DNA of 64,000 bases from Strigamia acuminata (lineage: Eukaryota > Arthropoda > Chilopoda > Geophilomorpha > Linotaeniidae): positions 9,077,605 through 9,141,604 of the forward strand of contig OX442321.1 of the NCBI GenBank assembly GCA_949358305.1, read 5' to 3'. Numbering within the stretch: the stretch's first letter is position 1; every line of letters starts with the position of its first letter. The notes under the pieces were generated by a model. That model saw only the letters and a list, made by a program, of their open reading frames with translations, was not told where the DNA came from and ran no database searches. Below, one piece after another: positions 1 to 14,471 of this stretch. The position numbers and the translations under genes were made by a program.

Positions 1-1139
1 TCAGATATCAATCTGCTGTAGCAGATTGATATCTCCTCTTGTGCAGTGTGGTTGGGTTATGTGATTAGTTCGTCTGCCTGGTTTCTGCAGTTAATGCGTA
101 ATGTGGAAGAATCTTCATTATCTTCCTATAAATCTGGCTTGTCAGAAATAACATTGTCTCAGTCAAGCGCGGCCTAACATATTGCACAAAGCGAACGGGA
201 ACCAATAGCTAACAAACAACCATCAATTATTACGTTAAAAGTTACACTATAAAACCATAACTACACTTTAACTCTGTCCTTTCTATTTAACACCTCACCT
301 TATATATGTATCGTTAAATAAAACAAATGTTTTTGTTCAGATATGTACCTCCGCTAATATCGTCGCATTAAAAATTCATTCTCACCTTAAACCAAAAACA
401 CGACTCGCGCTGCACCCACGAGATGAAAAAGGCGAGAAGATGAAAAACACAATGTTGCATGTACAACTCATCTCGTTGACCCCAACTATATTAGTGAAAA
501 CACCATACATCTTGTAAAGAAGAATTTAGTGAATTAAAGTGTGCTGCGGTGATGAATGGCCTTAGCTTTAAAACAAGCAAAAAAAAGAAGAAAAAGAAAC
601 AGAAAAAGAAAGAGAGAAGAAAAGAAATTTATTTTGAAGAAAGAAAAAATGTTCAGACTTCCAAAGCAGATAGAAAACAACGACTTAACTGCACCACATA
701 TCATCGCAGTTGAATAAAAAAAATAAAACATACATATAATTATAAATTCAAATATCATGATTAAAAGAAAAGATTGAAGTTGGGAGAAATTTTTCCATTT
801 TTTTCCATTTCTTTTCTTTTTTTTTTTTAAATAGGAAGATACAATTTCAGGTCACGTGATTCTCACAGAATTTAGTTCAATTCTTATCAAAGCAGACGCA
901 ATTCAATTTCCTGAAAATGTCTAACATTTACGAATCATGTTCTTAAACTGACAGCTCAGAATATAAATTTCAATTATGACATTTCTTTTTCATCCCTTTT
1001 TTAACTCTCTCTCTCTCTCTCGCTCTCCTTCGCTCTTTTCACTCATCAAGATGATTACTCCAATTTAAACCGAGTTAATTAAAGCCAGAAACTTAATCTC
1101 GCAGCCAATACAAACTCTTTGATCACCAAGTTGAAAACT

Positions 1140-1500
1140 ACCCCCGAGCCACGAGTAGAAAGTGGACGCGGAAGCCAATGAAGGCGCCATCAAGTCACGA
1201 GCCACGATCATCGTCCGTGAACAACATAGTCAATAACAAGGGTCGTTAACGGACACGAGGACGAGTCATCGGTGGTTGCACTACCAGCCAAAGGCCCACA
1301 CTACAGGAAATGAAAGACGCCCAAGACCACTGATGACCCCAACTACGCCCACATCAAGAACGCAAGGCGCGGCCAGGGGGTCGGGCGCGTCATCCGCGCA
1401 AACAGCCTGCTAATTACGCGTTAGTTACATTAAAAGGGAGTACATGCGCAAAGGGGTGAGGCGAGCGAAAGAGAGACGCAAAGAAGCAAAATGGCAAATT
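1140..1500. promoter_or_regulatory. GC-richer island, possible enhancer
   Basis: About 360 bases with balanced composition and many CpGs (GGCGCGGCCAGGGGGTCGGGCGCG near 1360), flanked by AT-rich DNA. It has no sustained ORF. It could be a regulatory element or a 5' exon. Confidence 0.25.
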
Positions 1501-2139
1501 GGAATAGGGTCGGGCATCACTTGCAGTGGCAATGGCAATGGCAATAAATCCAACTAACGCACGCACAACAAAAAATACATTTCTCAAAATTAAACAACTT
1601 TAACTTTTTCTTTTGTTTCAGAACAAAACCCAAACAACTGCACAAACTTTTCTTCATAATCTATTCAAATTAAAAGCGCACTTTTTTCCTTCTTCTTCAT
1701 TTTTTTAGGGGAGAAAATGTTTATTGCAGCAATTGATAGATGCATTTCTTAAATCCTTGCGGTGTGCCAAAAAGCGGTTGCAAACACTTGCCATTAATTT
1801 AGATACCCATCTTGTGTGCGTGAATAGCATTTACAAAACAAAAGTAAACCCAACATTCAAACTCTCAGTTATGAAGGCGAACTTGACAAAATCCCTTTCT
1901 CGTCCGCTATGCCAAAAGAAAATAACATGCTATTCTAACCTAACCTATCCTAAACGTGGCAATAAACTCTTATCTGAGAAAATGTCAACCAAAGCATACA
2001 AAACAATGTTTCCCTCTCACTTATTGATAAAAAAAAAAAAAAAATTTCTTTTAAAAAAAAGTAGCTGAATAATTTGAGCGCGACTATTCATTCATCATAA
2101 GAAATTACCTGTTAGTTCCTTCTTTTTTTTTTTTTTTAC

Positions 2140-2395
2140 GCAGCGCCGTGAGTGAAATTATAGTGTACATTTTATTAATAGATTTTTCTTCGACTCGAGA
2201 GCTTTGATCACGGTGCCTTGCCTCCTGTGTGTCTGGTATCAGTGGTGCCACGCTGGCTGCCATCGACGTTTCCAGCAGCATTGCGCAAGCGTTGCTACAA
2301 GAGAGCGTAGTCTACGCGCGCGTCTGCAAAACACGGATCGCTCGCTCTCGCTCGCGCTACCTGGTCGCCCTCCCCCGCTAACAACCACCGAGTAA
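2140..2395 (+). promoter_or_regulatory. CpG-rich island, possible promoter or 5' exon
   Basis: This segment has many CpGs (CGCTCGCTCTCGCTCGCGC near 2340), unlike its AT-rich flanks. It ends in CACCGA|GTAAGAGT at 2391, a good splice donor on the plus strand. An upstream GCC|GTGAGTG at 2146 is a second donor-like site. A first non-coding exon of an unseen plus-strand gene would fit. There is no transcript evidence. Confidence 0.3.
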
Positions 2396-5300
2396 GAGTA
2401 ATAAAATTCGGCGAAGGCTGAGCAGCGGCAACTTTGCTCTACAAACGGGCTCCTCAAAGCTGTGATAAATTTCAAGTAATGGACAGTTATGGGTGAAAGG
2501 AAGAAGGGTGGGTGGAGGAAGGAGGTGCCACTCTGGCTCTGTTAGATGGCAATACCAGAGACCAATCATCTTGCACCAACAAGGAGAAGGAAGGGAAAGA
2601 AATAGAGGAAAAAAAGAACTTACCTTGTTTGAAAGCACTAGTGTGGGGGTCTTATGACGATGTATATGCAAATTTTTCGTTGCGATTCATGCTTGGCAGA
2701 GCTTTATGAAAAGACTTTAATTCCTGAAAAATATAAAGGACAAGAAAAAGGTCTTGTAATATAGTAATACCACATTGTCTTATAGTATAATGTCATATTA
2801 ACTTTGTTCCCTGCTACCGTTTTAGGCTTAGGTAATGAGTGGGAACAAGGCGTCTTAACAAGTTTTTATGCGTCATCACTGCAACTTTTTAGGGCACGAG
2901 GCGAAATGTTAATTTCACTCACAAACTCTACATAAATTGATTCCTCGAGTTTCGCTTAAAAGCTACAAGTTCCCCGACAAGTTCCTTATTTAAATGCAAA
3001 CGGGCTAAAGATTTAATATTAAAATTTCCAAAATAAAGTTAAGTTTCAAAACTTTCTACTTTTCAATTGAACATTTCAAATTAAATGTTGTCTTCAAAAA
3101 TGATTACATTTTTAGGAATTTCACTCAATTAGGCCTCATCATTTTTAGTATTAAACAACTCAATTATCCGATCACTACTGAATGTTTAATCAGTCTAGAT
3201 TCAATTATCAATACACAGAAGCAAACATGACGTGAAATTTCAAATTTATACTTCAAAACCAATCTTACTAATATTCGCACTTTCAATACAGTAATCCCAG
3301 AGCTGCCGACAATTTAACGACACAACATCAGACATCAATTAAATTAAAAGAAATAACAAATTTTCTCAATTGCATTTAGATGTTAACGTTTATTTACTTT
3401 TCTCCCACCTTAACCTCTCGAATAACACATTTGAGACCGCATGAATTAACATAAAACATGAGCATGGTCTTGCAGTAAACATTAGTTTATAATGCAGATA
3501 GATACTTTTGCCCCCACCTTAGCTATTAAACATACCACTCTCAAACTTCTCACTGGTCTCCACTTTGATGTCTTCTTAGAAAAATGGAAAGAAAAAAAAA
3601 ACGCTTTTCAAATATTAATGCACGCAACTTTCAAGGGACGTTCGCCACAATTTTATAAAAACATGTAAACAGAATACCCGAACATGTTTATTGCCACAGA
3701 AACCCATAACTAAAACTCGTCAATAAATTAAAACGAAAACACACAAACCAATAACATCATAGAAATTCATCCATTTCTGGCAAAAAAAAAATAGATATAT
3801 CTCGTATATATTAAAAAAGAAAGAAAAAAAAAGGTCCACTTGAGAGTAAAATGCCATTTTATTGCCCTCCATATTGCTAGTTCAACACTTCACTATATTT
3901 CTCCACTTATTATTGTTTTTCTTGTTATTTATCTGTCATTTCAACTATTGCCAACAACTTACGACCTTATAATTTCCAGCCACACCACATGGGAAGATGA
4001 ACAACTGTTTTGCGCGTGTGATAAACTTGTCAGCCCTCACAAATACAGATCCATAAAAAGCAAACCACCAACTGTAATCGTATCACTTGCCTTTAATACT
4101 TATTGGACCCCCCATTTTTTTGCGCCAACTCGAGGCTATTAAAACCCAAATGACACGTAACACACAAGTGTGTGCAAACAAATTGAAACGCAATATGTAA
4201 ACCACAAGCACAAGATAAATTAAGCGAACAGTTCACCACACCGTGTAACCAGTGTGACCATGGAGACGAATAAAACGACATAAAGGAGAACTGCGAAACG
4301 CTCAAGGCTAACCTGTCCACATGCGATGAATTTTTCATTCTAATTTGTGACCCTGGTTCCGTAAAGGGAATTCGCTCGCCAAACCTTGTCTTTCGCCCTT
4401 TATCAAAGATTCATCCGCTCCCGGTACACGATGGCTACGCTTGATCCTTAAAGCCACAGATCCTAGTCAGGAAAGAGAAAACTTTTGCTTCTTATTTTAC
4501 ACTCGCGTGAATACGATCACGAGTCGTGATAGATAACTTACCCGAGCAATTTGCTAACTTTCCAACGACTTAAATTAGTTTCAACTTTTCCCAATAAATA
4601 ATCAACAAGCCGCAAACACGCCATTACGTTTTAATGAGCAGATTCGGAGTAATCCCCAAATTATTTTATTTTTCTCCATTCCCCAACCATCTTTTATTCT
4701 GCAAAATTATTTACTTCCCTCCATGTCTGTCTTGTAATAAACACAAGAAATAAAGCGAGTTGTAATATTAGCAAATGGATCGAAAAAAGAGAGACTTAAA
4801 AATTGCTTTCACTCGAGCAAACAAACATTTCAATATACCAAAATACAGCAATAAAGAGATGGATGAAACAGTAAAAACAAAAAAAGAAGACACTCATCAC
4901 TGTAATAAATTTCAATCTGTCTCTAAATGTGAATTCTTTTCGCTCTAAAAATTTTATAGAAGAACTTGCTTCATGTTTCAATCAACAAAACAGTGGGTAT
5001 CTCATATAATGATAAACTTATCGTCTTTCCACACTTTTAAATCACCCAAGACGTTTAAAGTAGTGCGCAATTTTTAATTGCGCCAAAAAAAGCAAAGAAA
5101 ATTTAATTTAATTTAATAAAGGCGCTTGTAAAGTATCCTCTGCAGAGTACGCGATTATTAATTGTTCTGGGATTTGCTCCTAAGGTTTGACCACATCTTT
5201 GTTTGTGTAATCCCTTTTTCTGTACGACCACCGTAACTTTATTCCTAATTTATGTTCCCATTGGAAACGTTGCGCGGGGAATTGTGTGGCTAAATTTTAC

Positions 5301-8300
5301 TTCCCTTTATGATATTTTCATTTCGGTTAAAAAAGAAAGAAAAGAAAAAACAAGCAGAAATGATAAGTACTATACATTGAAAACATCAGCGCACAGCCGG
5401 AGAACATCAGCATAAACCAAATCCAGCTGAGCTCATCTTCATACATGGCCAAATCCTGATGCAAACACATCCAAGTAATCTATTCGGTATTTAAATGGCA
5501 AAATGTACAAACCACAATTATGCCCAAAACTATGCGAACAATCCTCCGATTTGAATTATACTGCAGCTCCAACATTCTTTTCGCCGTATTAACTATAAAG
5601 AACGTTTAATATCATCTCGAAGTAATCACAAAATTGAGGGATTTCTGCTCCGCAAAGATTTTTCAATTTTCCCACAATTATTATTCCAGACACCTTTCAA
5701 ACATTTAACCCAATCAAAAATGTTAATCTCCAACTTTTATGCAGTTACCTAAATTGATGTATTAAACTATCGATTCTCTTTTAACTCAAAACTTGTGCAA
5801 GAATTGATTGTAATCCGATATAACAGCAGAGTCACGAACTTGTGAAAAATTTATGATAACCATAACGCCAGTTTACATTTGATTTAAAAGTAACATAGCG
5901 TGTAGTCTACCGTAACTCGTTTTAATCTAGTTCTAGCCATCGTAGAAGTTGCTGCCATAACAATAAATATTTGTGGGAAGAACGTTCAACATAGAAATTG
6001 TTTTGTTAGCGATTCATGCGACTGTAGCACGAAATAAAAAAATGTCACGGCCCTAACTGAATAATAAATAGCGGCCAAAGTGATAGTAATGCATATGAAA
6101 ACGCTATTCCGCAAGCATATTTCATTGAGTACTAAATAGTTAATCAAACAAAGTGCGATCTACTGATGTACATCCCCTAGTTTGGACATGGTGCACGAGG
6201 GACACAGATATATATATATACACATCAACTATTTGGCAGGTTTTTTTTTCTTGTCCGTTTTAATTTAATTCCCAAGAAAAACACTAAAAGCAGTCTGCAA
6301 AACTTTGCTTTAGAAACAGATATAGTGGTCCTAATTACGCCAAAATCGGTCGTGCGCGTAGGCTGATGGCCACGAGTCCCCGCTATTTCCTGTCTACAGA
6401 TTCAATTACCGTGCAGCACAAGCAGCAGATTCACCCCATTCGGTCAAACTTAGGGTAAGATATAAAAAAAAAATAATAAATATAAAAAAAATAGTATATC
6501 TCTGTATATAAAAAAGATTGAGGTAGATACACATCTGTCGTCTTGCTGGTCTGATTCAATGAGTGTCCAAGACAAACCGCCGATGTGGTTTCAACCCTTT
6601 TTCAGCAAATCAAATAATGAAATTACTACCTATATTGGATGAACAAAAGAAAATGACATTTTTTCCTGTTTTCTTCTCATTTTTATCGAACAGTAAGATG
6701 AAAATTAGATTGATTGTCACAGAAAGTAGATACGAGTTTTGCATTCGATTGAAATAATTAATTTAAAAAAAAATTAAAAAGTAGTTCGCAGAAGAGAAAA
6801 AAAAATCAACAAAACTTAAAAACAAATTAGACGAAATTAAAAAAAAAAAAGTACGTAATCATAATAAAAAAATCAAAGTAATAAATCATTTTGAGATATG
6901 TCTTTGTCTAAAATTCTTATAGCCACTTCTCAAGCGACACTTGCGCGCTAATCAATTGGGCGAGCGAGACGGGGTACGAAGAGAAGTAGAAAAAGAGAAG
7001 AAAAAAGGTAATGGTATGACCAAAAATAAAAGAAACGACGAAACGAAAAGAACAAAAAAATCCATTGCACAGGAAGCAATTACCAATGAGACTCCTACAC
7101 TTCCTACACCTTGATTGGAAGCCTAATTCGAAGAGAGAGCTGTTCAAAGACACTCCGAGAAGATCTCACATAAGAAACGAGCATCCACGTCGAATGCTAC
7201 ATATAAAATAAAAATAAAAAAAAAACAAAGAAGCACAAAAAAATATTAATATTAAAAGGGGAGAAGAAACCAAACTTCATTAATGCTGGAAAATTAAAGA
7301 AATGATTATCCATTAAACCAATTATTTAACAAAAAAAATGTTTGATGAACTTTTGACAAAATCAAGTTATGTACATTAATTTACATTTGCATGTAAAAAT
7401 TTCAGCATCTTTTAATAAATTACACACCACACGCCCATTAAAAGTTGATTGACACTCACTTAGACGGTTCCTGCATTCAAAAAGTGATGTTTTAAGTGTT
7501 TTCTGTGTTTGTATTTGTGTTTTTGCATTTTTTAACATCACAAAACAAAAACAAATCACTTAAAACTCAACTTTCGAAATGGAGCTAGTCCTTCGACAAC
7601 TTTTGTTGTCTAAAACATTCATTTAAACTCAGATTGTCATCGAGTTCTAAGTTAAAAACAAATTACCAAATACTTACGCTATTAGCGGCGCACGCTCAAT
7701 TAATTTTCTTTACAAAATTTGCACAGGAAAAACACAAATTCAATAGCTTTAACTTTTGTTGAAAGTGCGAAACAAATAAGTTAGAGAACTCCTCCTATTT
7801 TCATTGATATTATTTTTCATTAAACTCCATTTTCCCCCCACCCCATCATCCAAAAAGAAAATGAATTTTTTTTCCTTTCGGAATATCTAATTCTAACCAC
7901 TTTGACAAGTCTAATTTCATGTCACAATTTATTTTTTAATTTCCAATTCCAACCACCATATCAGACTATTAACCTATGGGAGAAAAAAAACTCCTGCTTC
8001 CATTTCCTTAACCATTTTATCTTTCAATTTCTCTTCCTCATCTGACGTCTCCGTCAAACTTTCTCCTCGCGTTCGCAGTTGCTCTCGTGGGCAATGAAAA
8101 AACAATTAGGCCAGGGTGACATTTCCCAATGATTTAAATTCACCCTTGCAAACAGCATCCCTCTTAATGAATCCAGCGAGAGAACCCAACTTCTCGAAAT
8201 GGTGCAGCACACAGCGCTCCTTGCGCCTCCATCGTCGCCCGCTTCTTGCCTTTAATTATGATTGAACCGACCCGACGCCAACGCATGCTGATAGGACCCC

Positions 8301-8312
8301 ACCACCACCAGA

Positions 8313-8356
8313 CGCGCGCGCGAGAGAGAGAGAGAGAAAGAGAGCGAGAGCGAGAA
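8313..8356. repeat. (GA)n microsatellite with CG run
   Basis: GCGCGCGCG followed by GAGAGAGAGAGAGAAAGAGAGCGAGAG. GA tracts can bind GAGA-type factors in arthropods. No promoter is identified here. Confidence 0.85.
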
Positions 8357-11300
8357 AAAAAAATAATCACCCTACCAAAAGTCACTTTTTCTGCTCATGA
8401 CCCCCTCATCCCCCATCGCCATCTCCCTTGGACCACTTTCACCTTTTCATGACACTGCAACTACTGACATTATTGCCTACAGTCACGTCATTTCTATAAA
8501 TGGGAAAGAAAGATGCTTAATTTTTATTTCCTCCCAACACTTTGTGACCTATAATACTGCCGATTCCACTGGTCCATTTATTCTCTACCCACTTTCTCCA
8601 CACGGTTGGAGTTGATAAATTTCAACAGTCAAAAAGAAAATCGTTTCCATTAAGAGAAGAAAATGTCTTGAGATTTGAAACCGAGTCATTTATTTCCTCG
8701 CAAGATGCTGATCTACTTCCATTACAGCAGCAACAGAACCCTGCGATCCGACTAGCAAATACCCCAACGACAAACGTCGTCGATGCTGTTTTCATGGTGT
8801 CACAAGCCAAGAGCAAGTTGTAGACCAATCATAAACACAGAATACGTCGTGGCTCAAAGCCAACATCAAGTTATGTCAATGAATGGCAAATGAATGTCAA
8901 ATCAAAACAAAAAAGAAAAAAAAAACCGCGTGTTGATAGTGAGACAAGAGAGGAAAAGCGAAAAGGAGGAAGGGAGGGGATGTGGAAGGAGAAGAGAGGA
9001 AGGGTCTTTTATCAAAACTGGTGAGATCTCAAATGCCAGAGTACAAAGAGGGACGAGACGCGGCTGCGTCGCCAAATATTGATTCAGCCGTAGAAATGCT
9101 TTGCTTACACAAAAATTAAATCCAAACTTATGCGAACTCCCTTAGCACAAGTGGCAGAAAACTGGATGTGAAACAACACTTCATTCATATGCTCCGTGCT
9201 CGGCCTCCACCTCGCGAGCAAGAAAGGACATTTTGCAAATTGCGTGCCAAGTCAAAACACGACATCACACATCAGACAAAACCAGTGCACTCAAAGCTTC
9301 CCCCTACATCCATAAAAGGCAGTAAATTTTATCTGAGTTGGGGAGTGGGTGGAGTGCACTTTCAATTTGCCTCCTTCTACTTGCTATTAATAAGAGTTGT
9401 CTGCATTGAATTCAAGATCCAATTCGCCAACCGAAAATATTTTATACACGACAAAATGAGGTCAAAATAACCTCGTTTCCAATGCAAATTGCTCTAACTA
9501 AAACTCTAACCACCGCCTTTTTTTTTATTTCTTCGTAGAAATTTTTCGGAAACGATAGAAACTCCCAAATGTTCGGAAGATTTTATTCAATTATTTAATA
9601 GCACGTGTTGAAATATTTATGGGCTAAAATACCACTTGTTCGAATTAAATATTAATTTGTCCATTCCTTAAAGAAATCCACTCACCGATCGCTGATCACG
9701 TGCGATCTTTCAACAACAGTTTTAATTAGCATTTGATTAAAACTGATTTCACTACACCCGATTGACCAATTGTTTACAATTCAAGCCCGGAGATTAATCA
9801 ACCTTAACTTAACGCCTTTCACTGATGGATCTCGGCTAGTTAAAGCGCAAAAATAAAACAACTTACTTAGCAATCAGAACGGTACGAGAATCCCTTTTTA
9901 GCTGCTTCGAACAAGAAGTCTTGAACACGACATGGCAACGTGATTTAAATAACCTTTCAACGCCTCAACAAACTTAATTCTTCCATATTATTTTATCAAC
10001 CGATACCAGATGTCACTCCACAGTGGTTCAAACCTGCCCCCGCACCATTTTACCCCTTTTTAACGCTACTTCATAAACATTAAGTTTCCTCGCGAATAAA
10101 AAAGAAGAAAAAAACAAACAAACAAAACATATATATATTGATATATATAAAGAAGGGTTTCCGAGGGTAAATCCACAAAATAAAGTACTTGGCAGTTGCC
10201 AGCAGGACATCAAGTGATTTCTTTTCTGGCAAAAATCCCACAAAAACTCAACCAGGATCACGTCCCCAAAAAGAACATCGACTTGGCATCAAAGATTCCA
10301 GTGCCCGTTGACAAATGAGTCCAAAGACACGTATTAGGATTGTTTGTCTCGACTAATCAATGGCCGGCGCATTCAAACAGCTCGCAATGTTTAATTCAAA
10401 GCCGAACATGCGTCGCGGTTGCCTGCAACTGACTTCCGGAAACACAACTCACCTAGGAGAGAAGAGGAAAAATATGTAGCAGATAAATAAACAAAACGTG
10501 GAGAATTGCATCGATTCAGACCCTAAGACAACTTCCTTCATTTGCTTTAATGTCGTTCAGTTTGTTTTTCGCTGATGTTGTCATCAGCGACAGGAAACAG
10601 GATCCAACTTGCTCTTCCGGTGCTTTCATTTGTCTTTTTAATTCTATTGTGCTACTCATTACTATTCAAAGTCACCACTAATTTATTACACTGTTTGTAG
10701 CCTTTCGATTGTGCCAAGTCCCAAGAAGACGAAAAAAATCGAAACAGACGGAGACAAAAAGAAAAAAATATGGAGAGAAAGAAAAAACCCAAGGAAAAAA
10801 AATCGAAATGAAAAACAAAAAAAGAAACATAAAAAGACAAAGCCTTTTTGTTGAAATAATAAAAATAGGTCGCAATCAAAAGAAAACCTTGCAATGTTGA
10901 CATAAAAGGTAGAAAACGCGGGTTACGACGTCACTTCCGTCGTGAAAAAGAAACGTCGATTGGGTTTTATTACGAGAATGTTTGAAGGACATAAATATTG
11001 CGTCAATGGAATCAAATAAATGCCAGGAACAAACTCGTTTATCTTGTTACGATTCCTACCGCAGAGGATGCAAATTTCCATAAATCTTGCCGAAAAGAAC
11101 TGCTATTGAAAAGGTCACGATGATGATACATGGCGTGTGATTACATTCCCGCATTTATTCTAAAAAATGACGTCACCCGGATTTCTACTTTTGCCAGAAA
11201 CTAAAACAAAAATAACAAATCAAAGCCATTTTTTCAAATTTGATATGTACGTCGTAAACAAAAAAATCTGTAACATCTAACAGCTATTGCATTACATATT

Positions 11301-11380
11301 CGCACAATTTATATTTCTGTAGAAAAGAAGAAGTAGAAGAAAAAAAGGAAATATATTATTTTTTTCTGCTTTTATTTCAG

Positions 11381-11604
11381 CGCCAAAATAAAACGAGTGT
11401 TAGGGGGGAAAAAATGGCTGACTCTGAATTTGTGGCAATTAAAGAAAAGTGTTTCCCTTGCTGGAACGCATTGTTTTTCTCTCGGGCCCGTCACATTGGT
11501 TCTGGTCGCATGGATTTTTACGAGGACCACATGCACGTGGCGCTCGTGCGTGGATGCATGTCGTTTGAGCGTTCCCTCATCCACCATTGGCAACCGAACG
11601 TCAG
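11381..11604 (+). CDS. Candidate internal exon, product unknown
   Basis: A strong acceptor (pyrimidine-rich TTTCTGCTTTTATTTCAG) and a strong donor (CAG|GTAAGA) bound 224 bases. These are open in one frame for 74 codons, including an ATG in good context at 11414 (MADSEFVAIKEK). The segment is richer in G+C than its flanks. Other frames and the minus strand are also partly open, and I recognise no domain. The partner exons were not found. It could be an exon of a gene extending outside the window, or chance. Confidence 0.3.
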
Positions 11605-12493
11605 GTAAGAAAAGAGCAAATCCAGCTACGCCACAAATATCACCACCTTAACCTCACAAGCTGTGTCCTTTTGGACAAATAAATCTTTTCCACAAAGCTA
11701 GAGAAAAAAAAAGAAGAAAAGAAAAGAAAAGAAAAGAAGAAAAAGCAGTTACTTAAAAAAAAAAAAAGTAAATAGAAAAGTTATAAAGATAAGTAAATAA
11801 CGCACTAACTTTCACAAACGTCAATTAAAAACCAAACTCAAAATGGAAATGTTGCATTATTGAATTCTGGCGTTTACATATACATATAACTTATTTATAT
11901 ATTTAGCTATATATTACTACATGCTTCTGCACAATCATCCACATTGCCCAATTCTATACATTTAATTGAAAATATGTCACAATTAAGTTATGTCCGGTCC
12001 ACTGGTCCAACCATTGGAAATAGTCAACATTTCATTCTTGTCAAAGTGGATTTTTCATTTGAATATTTATCGTTTATCATTAATCACAAGAACTAAACAA
12101 TCCCATGTTTACACGTTCATATTTATCTATAATTAGCATGTTCTAATTGCAATAAATTTCTGAGAATAAATATTTTTCATCACTTCAAAGAAAATCAAAA
12201 GTAACACCCCTCATTCACTCTAAACCGCACAATAAATGTCAAATCCATCTTCACTCCTCAGAAAAAAACGAAAAAAAAAAAAGTTAAATTAAAGGCCCCT
12301 TTCCCCTTTCCCTTCTCCAGCCCTATCCTTACGAGGAATTATTGTAGTCATGACGCTAAATGGCTTCTCAAGCGAATGATTTTGTTCTAGCATCAAACCA
12401 AGAGACCATATTCACTACTTACAAACATTAGAGGTTTTTCTCCAATACGAGAGTAAACGTGAACCACTTGAATCAAGAAATATGTGAGGTGAA

Positions 12494-12537
12494 GGGCGCC
12501 ATCTACAGAATCTATGATTCTCGATGCCACCAGGGGT
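12494..12537. promoter_or_regulatory. Two CTCF-like motifs 30 bases apart
   Basis: GGGCGCCATCTACAG at 12494-12508 (inverse CTGTAGATGGCGCCC) and GCCACCAGGGGTCC at 12526-12539. Both resemble CTCF sites and they face opposite directions. Binding is not shown. Confidence 0.3.
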
Positions 12538-14337
12538 CCAAAAAAATCAATAATTTCTCCATTAGATCACAGCTGTTCCTCACAGCAAACAACCGACCTC
12601 TCTCCTAGTAACCTGTTGCGTTATCCAGCAGATATAGAAAAAAAAGAAATAAAACTGTATTAATTTTAACAAAGAAGAGGAAGTTACAAGTCACTCACTT
12701 GAAAAGACAAACGAGCTCACTACACCACTACAAACCCCAAGAAAATAACAATCATTTGACACCTGCCCACCACTGCAAAACTCGAGCAGCCAAGTAGCAA
12801 TAAGAGATAAAAGCACAAAGAATTTTTTCTTAAAAACGGACAAGAAGCTGACGTATTCAAATTGACAAGAACCTTTAACCAATTTGTGGCTCCAAAAGAC
12901 GCTTTTCTATTCAAAGAAATGATAAAATCACGGTTTTGAAAGGAGTAGAAGGTCCAGCCCAGATGCAATCTTGAGAAACTCATTAACAGACGAACGCATA
13001 TAATGTAAACAGTACAGACACAAATTCCTGATATGCAATGAGCACGACATAAAAACGCTATCAAAAAATCCAATTTTCTACTTTACATTAGCTACATTGA
13101 GGATTTGGCCATTTTGGCGGCTTTGGACACATTTCCACGTTCACTTCGCAGTCGCAGGCGACGGCAAGGTAGAAACAAGTAATCTTCATCAAAGCGGCAT
13201 ATGATTCGCTTTCGGTCACGTTTCATTTTGCTTTCGACCAGCCATTCAAATAGAATGGCCACCACTTTGTCGTTGGCGATTTATTTCACTTTGGGTTATT
13301 TTCACAACGAGGGATGAAAGCGATTTTACCTTTGGCTTTCGACCGTAACACTACACGCGCTTTTCTTTCTGAATCTCAATGACGAAAATGTCAAAATGCG
13401 CTGCCCCTGTTTACCTCTTCTAAGCCGTTGTGTAACTCTAGCCTCGATAAAACGAGGTGGTGGTATAGAATAAAATATAAAAAAATATATATATATATTT
13501 GTATATATTAAAAGAAATAAAATCACGGGCGCTGAATGGATAAATAAAAACGCCCTTCACGTAATATGACTTAAGACATCTCGAAAACACTTGAGAGTTG
13601 AATCGTGTAATATTTATCCCCTTCTGCTCCTCTTTTTATAGCAGCTCACATAAGAGAGGCCCTGATCTATGTCCCATTCTTCTTTGACAATGAGCAAACC
13701 TGCAGTCATTTTTGACTGCTATCATGAGACAAGACGAAAAGGCCGACGTAGGGGGGAAAGGGCCAAACGGATACATCGAACTGGCGACAAGAGAGAAGAG
13801 GAAATGCGAGGCGGTGTGGGTTGCAAGGGCATAAATATTGAGTAGAGCGATTCGCTCATCGGTGATGAGTCTATAAAACAGGCGACGTGTGTAGAAAATG
13901 GAGGAGCGAGTGAAGCACGAGGTGGATGTGTGAAGACCCTTCGGTCACGCCCTGTCGGCCATCTTCCCCGCCCGGATGGGGAAACGTGAAGCGAGAATCC
14001 AACCGACATTATGGACACTCAACGGACACTTTACTGTGACGATTTCTGACATGGAGTGCCTGCCAAACCCACGCCTAGAGGACCCTCGGCTATAGCAGAG
14101 CGGGCGCAGTATCTCACGCCCGTGTCACCATAAAAACCAGCTGAGAAGAGAGAAGAGGACCATTAATGAGCGATGAAGGGAAGAATGGCTTGGCCAACTA
14201 AAGCCCGACCGGGAATAGAAAGAGAAAAAAAATCTCCTTCTCTTCCCCCAGAAAAAAGAACAAAAAAAATCGCATGATAAAATGAAACAGGAATATCTAA
14301 ATCCGAAGACAATGAATTTTTTAAGGAAAAAGAAAAG

Positions 14338-14395
14338 AAAAAACGAAAAAAACGAAAAAAACGAAAAAAACGAAAAAAACGAAAAAAACGAAAAA
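14338..14395. repeat. 9-bp tandem repeat (CGAAAAAAA)n
   Basis: CG recurs at an exact 9-base step at 14344, 14353, 14362, 14371 and 14380, about six units. In one frame it encodes Lys-Asn-Glu repeats, which is a by-product. Confidence 0.9.
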
Positions 14396-14471
14396 TCGAA
14401 ATTTCTTGTAATTTTTTTCCTTATCCAAATCATGCACACTTTGCAATCAGAAAAGAGAAAAATGATGAAAA

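Larger units (their letters stand above)
1..11380. other. Gene-free AT-rich DNA
   Basis: Apart from the two islands at 1140-1500 and 2140-2395 and the GA microsatellite at 8313, this stretch holds A/T runs, short TA hairpins (3790-3820, 6490-6515, 10125-10150), and an E-box/CLEAR-like TCACGTGA at 852-859. No convincing exon was found in any frame. Confidence 0.6.

Noticed and set aside
6520-6545. TTGAGGTAGATACAC, resembling a let-7 seed
   Set aside because: It matches only the first bases of let-7 and there is no hairpin partner.
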